15,430 nucleotides of DNA, taken from NCBI GenBank assembly GCA_014381035.1, contig JACMIS010000600.1, positions 1 to 15,430 on the forward strand. Reading direction: 5' to 3'. This document shows positions 7,662 through 14,602 of the stretch, piece by piece. The position numbers and the translations under genes are program-made. Numbering within the stretch: position 1 is the stretch's first letter; every line of letters begins with the position of its first letter. This DNA comes from Armatimonadota bacterium. Lineage in GTDB: Bacteria > Armatimonadota > Armatimonadia > Armatimonadales > Armatimonadaceae. The notes under the pieces are model-generated. The model searched no databases and was not told where the DNA came from. It saw nothing but the letters and a program-made list of their open reading frames with translations.

Positions 7662-8090
7662 ATGGACCGCAGGACGTTCACTCTTGTGGCAATGTTGACG
7701 ACGCTCTTCGGTTCAGTGGCTGCCGAGCGAGCCCATGCACAGGGAGATTTCGGGGGGCTGCGCCGCCGCTTAAACCTGTCGGACGAGCAACAAAAGAAGA
7801 TTCAGCAGCTCTACCGGGATAGCGACCGTCGAAAACGAGAGATCGGGGAGAAACTCCACAAACTGTACTCCGAACTTGACCGGTTGTACGACCGGTATGA
7901 ATTCGACTCGGCACGTGTCCGATCTGTTACGGATGAGATCACGGAGGTGCGTCGTCGCTCGCTGACCCTGTATATGGACAATGAGGAGGGATTACGGCGT
8001 ATCATTACCCGTGAGCAGTTCGACCGTCTCCGCGATATCACGAAAGTGCGCAAAGGGGAAAGAGAAAGCAAGGACAAAGACCGGGACTGA
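7662..8090 (+). CDS. Secreted Spy/CpxP-like (LTxxQ) periplasmic protein
   Basis: This 142-residue protein has an N-terminal signal peptide with cleavage likely after AHA (about residue 26). The mature part is all-helical and very charged. It has two LTxxQ-type motifs, LNLSDEQQKKI near 38-48 and ITREQFDRL near 115-123, as in the Spy/CpxP/CnrX/ZraP group. Spy is a periplasmic chaperone, CpxP inhibits an envelope sensor and CnrX senses metal for an ECF/anti-sigma pair. Here it directly follows the ECF and anti-sigma genes (AAGGAG nine bases before its ATG; the upstream stop abuts it). It has very few His, Met or Cys residues, so metal sensing is less likely than chaperone or misfolded-protein sensing. 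Confidence 0.78.
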   Translation: MDRRTFTLVAMLTTLFGSVAAERAHAQGDFGGLRRRLNLSDEQQKKIQQLYRDSDRRKREIGEKLHKLYSELDRLYDRYEFDSARVRSVTDEITEVRRRSLTLYMDNEEGLRRIITREQFDRLRDITKVRKGERESKDKDRD

Positions 8091-8125
8091 CTTGTCCGTC
8101 GCCCACGGATCATCGGATTCTTTCG

Positions 8126-8151
8126 CATACCCTCGGCGCGACGCGGGTATG
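8126..8151. repeat. Small hairpin between the Spy-like and SDR genes
   Basis: CATACCC (8126-8132) pairs with GGGTATG (8145-8151) around a 12-nt loop. There is no T-run after it. It may attenuate read-through from the sigma operon into the SDR gene. Confidence 0.4.
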
Positions 8152-8176
8152 ACAAAGCCAGAGGAGAATTCTGTCT

Positions 8177-9214
8177 ATGTCCCGTTTTCAGCCAAAGCCA
8201 CTGCAAGACCAGGTGGTCGTTATCACTGGTGCGTCATCCGGCATCGGGCGCAAAGCTGCCCACCTTTTAGCGGAGAAAGGCGCGTCCATCGTGCTCGCCG
8301 CACGCAACGAAGTCGCGCTGAATGAAACCGCCCGCGAAGTCACCGAGCGGGGCGGACGCGCCCTTGTTGTTCCGACCGATGTGTCCGACAAAGCGCAGGT
8401 CGAAGCACTGGCGGAGCAAGCCGTATCGCACTTCGGGCGCGTTGATACCTGGGTCAACAACGCCGCCGTTTCCACGTATGCCTATCTACGCACCCAACCG
8501 GTCGAGGACATCGAGCAGGTATTCGCGGTGAATGTCTTAGGCACGATCCATGGTAGCCGTGCCGCGATTCCCCACCTGTCGCGAAACGGGGGCACACTGA
8601 TCAATGTCGGCTCGATCCTGTCGGAGCGGGCAATCCCGCTTCAGGGCATTTATTGTGCGTCTAAACACGCCGTCAAGGGGTTTACCGAAGCCCTGCGTAT
8701 GGAACTGGATCACGAGGAGATTCCCATAAACGTGACGTTGATCAAGCCGTCCGTGATTGACACGCCGTTTTACACGCAGGCGAAATCGCTGACCGGACGA
8801 CGCCCGCGTGCCTTGCCACCGATCTACGATGTTTCGGTGCCCGCCGGGGCGATTGTGTCGGCGTGCGGGCAGTACCACCGCGAAATCTATGCGGGCGGTT
8901 CAGCAGCGGCATTGGGAGCGTTGCAACGATTGTCACCGGAAGCCCTGGATACGTTTATGAAGCATTCGGGCGGTTACTTCGGCTTTTTCGAGGGACAACT
9001 TTCCGACGAACCGGACGACGGTCGTTCGAACCTGTACCGCCCGGAACCGGGAACCGGCTCTACAACGGGGAACAATGCGCCCCGGAGTAAAAGCGTCGCC
9101 ATGCCCTCGGTCTATACCGCGGCTCTGGAACTACCCCCGGTCGTAAAACAAGGACTCGCCTGCGTCGCCGTCGGAGCCATCGCCGCGCTCTTATACAACC
9201 GGAAAGAGGCTTAA
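8177..9214 (+). CDS. SDR-family oxidoreductase with C-terminal membrane tail
   Basis: This 345-residue protein has a classical short-chain dehydrogenase core: nucleotide-binding TGASSGIG at 17-24, NNAA at 94-97, N119, and the catalytic set S146, Y159 and K163 (YCASK). R43 after the second strand suggests NADP(H) rather than NAD(H) preference. SDR cores are about 250 residues. The remaining 95 hold a Ser/Thr/Pro-rich stretch and a terminal membrane helix (VKQGLACVAVGAIAALLYN) ending in a short basic tail, so the enzyme is probably anchored to the inner membrane with its core in the cytoplasm. The substrate cannot be told from sequence. AGGAG lies ten bases before the ATG. It follows the sigma operon by 86 bp and may be a target of it or independent. 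Confidence 0.92.
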   Translation: MSRFQPKPLQDQVVVITGASSGIGRKAAHLLAEKGASIVLAARNEVALNETAREVTERGGRALVVPTDVSDKAQVEALAEQAVSHFGRVDTWVNNAAVSTYAYLRTQPVEDIEQVFAVNVLGTIHGSRAAIPHLSRNGGTLINVGSILSERAIPLQGIYCASKHAVKGFTEALRMELDHEEIPINVTLIKPSVIDTPFYTQAKSLTGRRPRALPPIYDVSVPAGAIVSACGQYHREIYAGGSAAALGALQRLSPEALDTFMKHSGGYFGFFEGQLSDEPDDGRSNLYRPEPGTGSTTGNNAPRSKSVAMPSVYTAALELPPVVKQGLACVAVGAIAALLYNRKEA

Positions 9215-9303
9215 CCACAAAGATCACAAAGTTTGGGAAGGATACGAATGTCTTCTAAGTGCAGGACCTTCGTATCCTTCCCAAACTTTGTGATCTTTGT
9301 GGT
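9214..9303. repeat. Perfect 34-bp inverted repeat between convergent genes
   Basis: Arm 9215-9248 is the exact reverse complement of 9269-9302, with one more A-T pair outside (9214/9303) and a 20-nt spacer. The spacer itself pairs for 5 bp more (9250-9254/9263-9267). It starts on the last base of the SDR stop codon and ends 12 bases from the stop of the converging C11 gene. It probably acts as a bidirectional terminator or mRNA end barrier, although there is no T-run. The length and perfection also suit a recently arrived palindromic mobile unit. Confidence 0.85.
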
Positions 9304-9314
9304 CGTATCGGTAT

Positions 9315-10772
9315 TTACTGTGGTCCCTGGGTCAGGAAGGATTGCCAGTTGGGCGCGTCTCGGGCGAAGAGCAACTCGGTGTAGCGTTGCCCGAAGCCGT
9401 TCGCCTGAGAAATATCGTCGCGCCGATAGGCGTTCGGCGACGGCAGGTAGATCGCGAGACCTTTCGCATTCGGGTGATCCTCGCCGTTTACTGTTTTGAC
9501 GATAGCGGCGCGGGCGGCTTCCTCGACTCGTGTCGCGCTCGCTTGAACCGCTGGATCACTGACCCGCTCCTTGATCAATCGGGCGAAGTCGAGCAGGTCT
9601 TTGTTCTCATCGTAATCGAACTGTTCGGAGTCCTCCCGAGCGTCGGCGATCTGGTTGCCGAATGCGCCTTTTGCCGCGAGCAAGGACGCGCCGAAACTGT
9701 TCACGGCGGATGCCAGCGGTGCGATCTTGCTGGCGTCGAGAAGCGACTCGGTGATATTGGAGTTGATGCCGTACCCCGCGATCATGGCGTCGCAGATCGC
9801 CTCGCCGACGAAGCGTCCGTCGGCATCGGGGTTTGCGATCAGTTTGTCTACCCAGCGGTCATAGGGATACCCGCGTCCCGGAGGAGACTCTTCGGACCCG
9901 ACGATCCAGTTGGTTTGATCCTTGATTTCATAGGCAACTTCCATCATCTGCATCAGGGATGAATCCCATGCGACGAGATCCCACTTCCGCCCGCTATCGA
10001 GGCGAATCGCCTCCGGTATTTCGATGGTATCGATGTGGGTCTCTTTTTCGTCATCGTAGGAGAAACCGCGTGTGACCGGTGACTTCGCACTTCGGCTACG
10101 CCATCCCGCGCCGTGGTTCCAGAGGACGATGGCGTATCGCTCCGCCGGGAATGTTTTGACGCCCCACTGGATAAACTCCTGGAGCGTTTCTTTGCTACCC
10201 ATGTCAATATCGGCACGGGTAGAGATGATCGGTGAGGTGACTGTGTTGCTATCGCTATCACGGCGTACCACGAAGCGGCGTGCCCCTGCCCAGTCCCCGT
10301 CGGATTTATCATCGTAACTTGCGCTCGATTGTATGCGCTTGAACTGCGCGACAAAGGTGATGTTATTATCGGAGCCGAACTGCTCCATCTGGTTGAGGTT
10401 CAGGTTGCCGTATTCTTCCAGATCGTTCGCGCCGTTCATGTAAAGCAAAACGGTCCATTTGCGAGTCGGCTGCACCGCGGTGCTACATTGCCCGCTCCAA
10501 CCCGGCTGGTTGATGACTGTCCCGCCACGGCTGCAACCGTCCGACAGCGCACCGCCGCGTCCCGGATCGCCAATGGAGGCAGAGGGGGATGGGGTGGGGT
10601 TACCGCCGGTTGTTGAACCACCACCGTTACCACCGGTTGTTGTGCCGCCAGTTGTAGAACCGCCACCGCCACCCCCACATCCGGATAGTGCGGCGACCGC
10701 ATAAAAACCGACAACGGCGGAAAAGGCAAGAAGCCGCGTTGCGGCAGAAAGGGAACGTGGTTTGTTTAACAT
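9315..10772 (-). CDS. Clostripain-family (C11) lipoprotein with Ser in place of catalytic Cys
   Basis: This 485-residue protein has a lipoprotein signal ending in LSGC (C32), a Gly/Ser/Thr/Asn linker with a long glycine run, then a pair of cysteines (SDGC and SGQC) and a C11 peptidase domain. Domain landmarks are KWTVLLYMNGANDLEEY, the histidine box VLWNHGAGW (H220), and VAWDSSLMQMMEVAYE. In C11 peptidases that last motif reads DACLM and its Cys is the nucleophile; here it is Ser272 (TCC, 9957-9959). The Asp before it, the following SEE segment and GYPYDRW are kept. It may be a serine variant, or an inactive binding or scaffold protein on the cell envelope. The start is the ATG at 10772, chosen because leader and signal peptide align without gaps to those of the paralogue; ATG 10781 is also possible. 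Confidence 0.85.
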   Translation of the reverse strand: MLNKPRSLSAATRLLAFSAVVGFYAVAALSGCGGGGGGSTTGGTTTGGNGGGSTTGGNPTPSPSASIGDPGRGGALSDGCSRGGTVINQPGWSGQCSTAVQPTRKWTVLLYMNGANDLEEYGNLNLNQMEQFGSDNNITFVAQFKRIQSSASYDDKSDGDWAGARRFVVRRDSDSNTVTSPIISTRADIDMGSKETLQEFIQWGVKTFPAERYAIVLWNHGAGWRSRSAKSPVTRGFSYDDEKETHIDTIEIPEAIRLDSGRKWDLVAWDSSLMQMMEVAYEIKDQTNWIVGSEESPPGRGYPYDRWVDKLIANPDADGRFVGEAICDAMIAGYGINSNITESLLDASKIAPLASAVNSFGASLLAAKGAFGNQIADAREDSEQFDYDENKDLLDFARLIKERVSDPAVQASATRVEEAARAAIVKTVNGEDHPNAKGLAIYLPSPNAYRRDDISQANGFGQRYTELLFARDAPNWQSFLTQGPQ

Positions 10773-10818
10773 GAAAGACATGATTCCATCTGAAAGGTTG
10801 AATATCGCTTTGAATTGG

Positions 10819-10872
10819 ATACTAACAGAACGCATCCCCTTCAAATAGTGTGACGATGCGTTCTGTTAGTAT
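10819..10872. repeat. Perfect 18-bp inverted repeat between the two C11 genes
   Basis: Arm 10819-10836 is the exact reverse complement of 10855-10872, with an 18-nt spacer. It lies between the stop of the upstream C11 gene (10890) and the start of the downstream one (10772). For leftward transcription the sequence after the hairpin has no T-run. It could separate the two transcripts, protect the 3' end of the first, or be a regulatory structure in the leader of the second. Confidence 0.8.
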
Positions 10873-10889
10873 AGCCCGAATTCAATAAT

Positions 10890-12311
10890 TTATGGGGACG
10901 TTTGCGTGAGAAAGGATTGCCAGTTGGGCGCGTCCCGCGCGAAAAGCAGCTCCGTGTAGCGTTGCCCAAAGCCGTTCGCCTGGATGATGTCGTCGCGCCG
11001 GTAGGTACCGGGCGAGGGAATATAGATGGCGATTCCCTCTGCGTTCGGATGATTCGAACCGCGAACGTTTTTAACGACAGCCGCCCGAACGGCAGCTTCT
11101 ACCTGAACCGCCGCAGCACGAACATCGGGGTCACTCACTTTTTGCTGGGTGATTCGAGCGAAATCGAGCAAGTCCTTGTTAAGATGTTCATGAACCATAT
11201 ATTCGCTTTCCTCGCGGGCTTCCTGAATTTCGTCGTTGAAACGATCCTTCGCCTGCGAAAGGGATGCGCCGAAACTGTTCACAGCGGACGCCAGCGGTGC
11301 GATCTTGCTGGCGTCGAGAAGCGACTCGGTGATATCCGGATCGTTCGGGTAGCCAGTGATCATGGCATCGCAGATCGCCTCGCCGACGAAGCGTCCGTCG
11401 GCATCGGGGTTTGCGATCAGTTTGTCTACCCAGCGGTCATAGGGATAGCCCTGCGCTGGCGGTGACTCCTCGGACCCGACGATCCAGTTGGTTTGATCCT
11501 TGATTTCATAGGCAACTTCCATCATCTGCATCAGGGACGAGTCCCACGCGACGAGGTCCCATTTGCGGTCATTGCCGAGGGTTATCGCCTCCGCGAATTC
11601 AATGGTTTCGATATGCGTGCCGGTTTCATCGTCGTACGAAACGCCCCGTGTTCCTTGTCTGGGTTTCTGACTGCGCCATCCCGCGCCGTGGTTCCAGAGG
11701 ACGATGGCGTATCGCTCCGCCGGGAATGTTTTGACGCCCCACTGGATAAACTCCTGGAGCGTTTCTTTGCTACCCATGTCTACATTTTTACGAGAGGCAA
11801 TAATCGGCGACGATACGTGGGTAAAATCGTTATCACGGCGGACGACATAACGGCGCGTCTCCGTCCAGTCGCCGTCGGATTTATCATCCCGCAACGGCTC
11901 CGCGTGTGCGCTCTCCGGGATTCTTTTGAACTGCGCCACGAAAGTAATATTTGCATCGGAGCCGAACCGCTCTATCTGGTTGAGGTTCAGGTTGCCGTAT
12001 TCTTCCAGGTTGTTCGCGCCGTTCATGTAAAGTAACACAGTCCATTTGCGGGTGGGTTGCACCGCGGTGCTACACTGCCCGCTCCAGCCGAGTTGGGTAA
12101 TAAAGGCACCCGCACGGCTGCAACCGTCCGATAGTGCTCCACCACGTCCTGGCTCACCGACCGGAACAAAGACAGAGGGTGACGGGTTGGGCGAAACTGT
12201 TTCGCTACCGCCACCACAACCGGAAAGTGTGCCAGCGATGCAGACACCGGCAAGAGCAAAAAAGGGAAGAAACCACGCCGCGGCGGAAAGAAAATATGAT
12301 TTTTGTGGCAT
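10890..12311 (-). CDS. Second clostripain-family (C11) lipoprotein, same Cys-to-Ser change
   Basis: This 473-residue tandem paralogue of the next minus-strand gene has the same order: lipobox LSGC (C32), a shorter Ser/Pro linker, two conserved cysteines, then the C11 domain. The histidine box NHGAGW is intact (H208). The nucleophile motif again reads VAWDSSLMQ, with Ser259 (TCC, 11535-11537) where family members have Cys. The two copies share long identical DNA tracts, including 107 bp around the histidine box. They differ in the linker, in the stretch before MGSKETLQ and near the region around 11180-11260. The start is the ATG at 12311 with weak ribosome binding; upstream in-frame codons are open but precede the signal peptide. 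The gene is divergent from the sigma-like gene at 12429, so their control regions lie close together. Confidence 0.85.
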   Translation of the reverse strand: MPQKSYFLSAAAWFLPFFALAGVCIAGTLSGCGGGSETVSPNPSPSVFVPVGEPGRGGALSDGCSRAGAFITQLGWSGQCSTAVQPTRKWTVLLYMNGANNLEEYGNLNLNQIERFGSDANITFVAQFKRIPESAHAEPLRDDKSDGDWTETRRYVVRRDNDFTHVSSPIIASRKNVDMGSKETLQEFIQWGVKTFPAERYAIVLWNHGAGWRSQKPRQGTRGVSYDDETGTHIETIEFAEAITLGNDRKWDLVAWDSSLMQMMEVAYEIKDQTNWIVGSEESPPAQGYPYDRWVDKLIANPDADGRFVGEAICDAMITGYPNDPDITESLLDASKIAPLASAVNSFGASLSQAKDRFNDEIQEAREESEYMVHEHLNKDLLDFARITQQKVSDPDVRAAAVQVEAAVRAAVVKNVRGSNHPNAEGIAIYIPSPGTYRRDDIIQANGFGQRYTELLFARDAPNWQSFLTQTSP

Positions 12312-12414
12312 AAAGGGGATGTCTCTATCTGTAGGGTCGAATCTCGCTCCGATTGGACACACTGTAGTGGTGCACACTTCAAAAGACGCAACATATATTC
12401 TTTTCGAGCGGTGG

Positions 12415-12420
12415 TAAAAT
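12415..12420 (+). promoter_or_regulatory. Possible -10 element for the sigma-like gene
   Basis: TAAAAT preceded by TGG, eight bases before the ATG at 12429. Transcription would start nearly at the start codon, consistent with the absence of a Shine-Dalgarno there. No -35 hexamer is seen. If the real start is GTG 12561, the leader would instead be about 135 nt. Confidence 0.3.
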
Positions 12421-12428
12421 AGACGGCG

Positions 12429-13250
12429 ATGAACGAAGCGATAGTCACCCCGCCGTCAGCCCGCGCCACTGCCTCCGGTAGTCCTGCGTGGCATAGTATC
12501 CGCCCACTCACCCGTGCCCGCAAAGACTCCGGCGAAGCCTATACGCGAGAGGGGAGCGTAGTGGCACAGATAACGCGCCTGGGAGGGATGACGAACGCGG
12601 AGCGACAGAGGGCACTGACCGTGATCTACGACGGCAAAGACCCGCTACGCCCTAAAGAGGAGACAATCGTTTATTTCGTACGTGAGTATGACCGGCGCGG
12701 GGATAAGAACGCGGCGTGGAGACTGCTGGAAACGCTGTTGAGCCGCATTCCCGGTCATGTCGGGCGGGAATTGGCGAAGTGGCGTCTGCCCGAATCGGAG
12801 CAGAACGAGTGCATGGAGGCCCTGGTCGTCGAGATGTATGAGGCGATCCTTTCGCATGAACCGCGACAGGAGTTCTGGGAAGTGCGATTCTGGGTGTGTT
12901 TGGACCGGCGAATTCATGCCCACGCGGAAAAGATGCAACGGGTCCGCGACCGCGAGGTACGCCCCGCCGATGATTTTGGTGCCGAGGAAGACAGTGCGCA
13001 CGGGGCGGAAGGGATCTTCGCTACCCTCGCCGATACCCATGCTTCCCCGGAGGTGATCGCCCTGCGAAAAGATTTACAAGCGCGCCTTTCCGAAACGGAG
13101 TGGCAAGCCGTATTCTTAAAGTACATAGAGAAAATACCGGAAGAATCGGGCGATGCGGACAAGGTGACTATCGCAAAAATACTGGGTGTCACCGGGCGGT
13201 CGGTACGCAACTATCTGCGCCGCGCTGAGAAGAAATTGCTGGACGCGTAG
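12429..13250 (+). CDS. Divergent sigma-70-like regulator
   Basis: This protein of up to 273 residues ends in a helix-turn-helix typical of sigma region 4 or a LuxR-like fold (VTIAKILGVTGRSVRNYLRRAEKKL). That is preceded by LSETEWQAVFLKYIE, a counterpart of the sigma segment before the HTH. Residues about 130-180 (EFWEVRFWVCLDRRIHAHAEKMQRVRDREV) resemble a region 2 helix pair. It would bind DNA and probably RNA polymerase core, but this is inferred. The helix between the two HTH halves carries an insertion (IPEESGDADK). The start is uncertain: ATG 12429 lacks a Shine-Dalgarno, whereas GTG 12561 has GAGGGGAG just upstream and would remove a low-complexity N-terminus. It heads the run of plus-strand genes to lptC and is divergent from the C11 lipoproteins. 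Confidence 0.65.
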   Translation: MNEAIVTPPSARATASGSPAWHSIRPLTRARKDSGEAYTREGSVVAQITRLGGMTNAERQRALTVIYDGKDPLRPKEETIVYFVREYDRRGDKNAAWRLLETLLSRIPGHVGRELAKWRLPESEQNECMEALVVEMYEAILSHEPRQEFWEVRFWVCLDRRIHAHAEKMQRVRDREVRPADDFGAEEDSAHGAEGIFATLADTHASPEVIALRKDLQARLSETEWQAVFLKYIEKIPEESGDADKVTIAKILGVTGRSVRNYLRRAEKKLLDA

Positions 13251-13260
13251 GTTGGTTTTG

Positions 13261-13298
13261 TTTTGTTTTCTGTCCTCTGCGGAGGACAGAAAACAAAA
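13261..13298. repeat. Perfect 17-bp hairpin after the sigma-like gene
   Basis: Arm 13261-13277 is the exact reverse complement of 13282-13298 around the 4-nt loop TGCG; two G-T pairs extend the base. The lower stem is T-rich on the left and A-rich on the right. It starts 10 bases after the stop codon at 13250 and ends 39 bases before the next ATG. No T-run follows the right arm, so it may be an attenuator or processing point rather than a full terminator. Confidence 0.8.
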
Positions 13299-13337
13299 TG
13301 CAAAGATTCGGGTAATGGAAACAGGTACAGGAAAACG

Positions 13338-13943
13338 ATGAACACGCAAGCAACTGTTGCGGAAAATTTTAATACGGAGGCAGACGCGATTGTCACCGCG
13401 TTCGCGGACGCTCTTGAAAACGGCGAGGCGAGTGTCGCCGATTGGAGCGGACGCTATCCCCAGCTCGGGCGCGACTTCGCTCGGATTGCCGCGCAAAACT
13501 TTGTCGGAGCGAACGGAGGCGAGGACAATGCCGTCACCCAGCGACTACAGCGTGTCGCACAGAGCGCGTTGGTGAAATACAGAACGGCGTATTTAGGGGT
13601 GCAGCCACTGACCTCGCTCGTGGATAAAGAGCGCGGCATCACGGCGGCGAATATCGCACAGGCGATCTCGCTCCCGCTTCCGTTTGTCGCCAAACTCAAT
13701 CAGCGGCTTTTCACGGCGGCTTCGGTGCCGGCAACGCTCGTCGGGCGGATCGCGGACGCCATCGGTCGCACAACGGACGAGGTGGTTGCATTTCTTGCCG
13801 GTCCACCGATGCTGGCGCGATCCGCCGCGTATCGCGCCGATGACGCGCCGGTGATCGGGGAGCAAGAGGATTTTCAGGCGGCACTCCTCGCCGACCGGTC
13901 GGTCTCGCAGGAGGCGAAGACGGCTTATAGCGGGAACGGATAA
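13338..13943 (+). CDS. XRE-like helix-turn-helix protein, probable partner of the upstream sigma-like protein
   Basis: This 201-residue protein has an N-terminal part with a WSGRYPQLGRDFARIAAQNF segment (residues about 32-51). A middle part fits an XRE/Cro-type HTH: GITAANIAQAISLPLPFVAKLNQR, then IPATLVGRIADAIGRT (with VP in place of IP here) and TDEVVAFLAGPP. The C-terminus has EDFQAALLADRSVSQEAKT. I recall this layout from proteins encoded next to sigma-factor genes in several phyla, but no function is established. The start is ATG 13338, with AGGA five bases upstream; the frame is open further back, but that would cross the hairpin at 13261-13298. It follows the sigma-like gene by 87 bp and probably modulates it or shares its targets. 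Confidence 0.65.
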   Translation: MNTQATVAENFNTEADAIVTAFADALENGEASVADWSGRYPQLGRDFARIAAQNFVGANGGEDNAVTQRLQRVAQSALVKYRTAYLGVQPLTSLVDKERGITAANIAQAISLPLPFVAKLNQRLFTAASVPATLVGRIADAIGRTTDEVVAFLAGPPMLARSAAYRADDAPVIGEQEDFQAALLADRSVSQEAKTAYSGNG

Positions 13944-13991
13944 TCGTTCTCACGATTTGCCGTTTTCCCCTTCTCTGGTGGACGCGATAAA

Positions 13992-14573
13992 ATGAGCGTT
14001 AGAAGCGAGGCGAATCAGGTAATGGCAATCACGCAAAAGCAGGTGCGGCAGTTTCTTCTTATCGGCGGTGGCATCTTCGCGTTAACGATGGCGTTCGGTA
14101 GCGGGATGCGGTGGCGAAGCCGCGAACTCAAGCACACTTACGAACTCTACAAGATTTATCGTCAGGAGGCGCGCGTCGCGCAACTCGCGGTGCAGGGAGG
14201 TGAGGCGCAGATTCACCAGTTGGAAGCGCGTCGGCTCCTTGATGTTGCGCAAAACGACCTCGGACGCAGCGACACGGACGCCGCGAAAGCGACGGTCGCG
14301 GAGCTTGTCACCCGTTTGCAAACCGCGCAGGCGGCCAACGCCGCGACGACGGCCGACTTCACCGGGCTGATCGCGGACATAAAAAACCTCTCCCTTGCGG
14401 ATAAAACCGCCGCGAAACTGTCTCTCGGGTTATTCGCCCTGGCGATGGACGAAAAATTATCGCAATCGGGTAGCCGTCTCGCGCCAAACGAACTTTCTAC
14501 CGTCAAGATCGCGCCGCCCACCGACAACGAAAAACCGACGCTGGGAAACGACCTGACCTTACGCGTCAAGTAA
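13992..14573 (+). CDS. Membrane-anchored coiled-coil protein of unknown function
   Basis: This protein of up to 193 residues has one N-terminal membrane helix (about residues 20-40, FLLIGGGIFALTMAFGSG). A long charged helical part follows (about 45-125), with alternating Ala/Leu and Glu/Arg/Gln likely to form a coiled coil, and then a Pro-rich tail. I do not recognise a family. It would be anchored in the inner membrane with the coiled coil outside. The start is ATG 13992 or ATG 14022; neither has a strong Shine-Dalgarno (GGTGG ten bases before the first). It lies 48 bp after the XRE-like gene and 29 bp before lptC, so it probably shares their transcript. A role in envelope assembly is suggested only by this position. 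Confidence 0.6.
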   Translation: MSVRSEANQVMAITQKQVRQFLLIGGGIFALTMAFGSGMRWRSRELKHTYELYKIYRQEARVAQLAVQGGEAQIHQLEARRLLDVAQNDLGRSDTDAAKATVAELVTRLQTAQAANAATTADFTGLIADIKNLSLADKTAAKLSLGLFALAMDEKLSQSGSRLAPNELSTVKIAPPTDNEKPTLGNDLTLRVK

Positions 14574-14602
14574 ACGCGGCGACTGCAAAAGGAGCGGTGA
14601 AC

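Noticed and set aside
10610..10680. Repetitive GGT/GTT-rich tract as a possible tandem-repeat or phase-variable element
   Set aside because: It encodes the low-complexity Gly/Ser/Thr linker after the lipobox. The repeats are imperfect and in frame, so a simple linker explains them.
10773..10844. Upstream extension of the first C11 gene to a TTG codon
   Set aside because: The extension crosses the 18-bp inverted repeat and would bury the lipoprotein signal. The paralogue aligns from ATG 10772.
12023..12523. 166-codon minus-strand frame spanning the divergent promoter region
   Set aside because: It overlaps the C11 signal peptide in another frame and the sigma-like gene on the other strand; there are no motifs.
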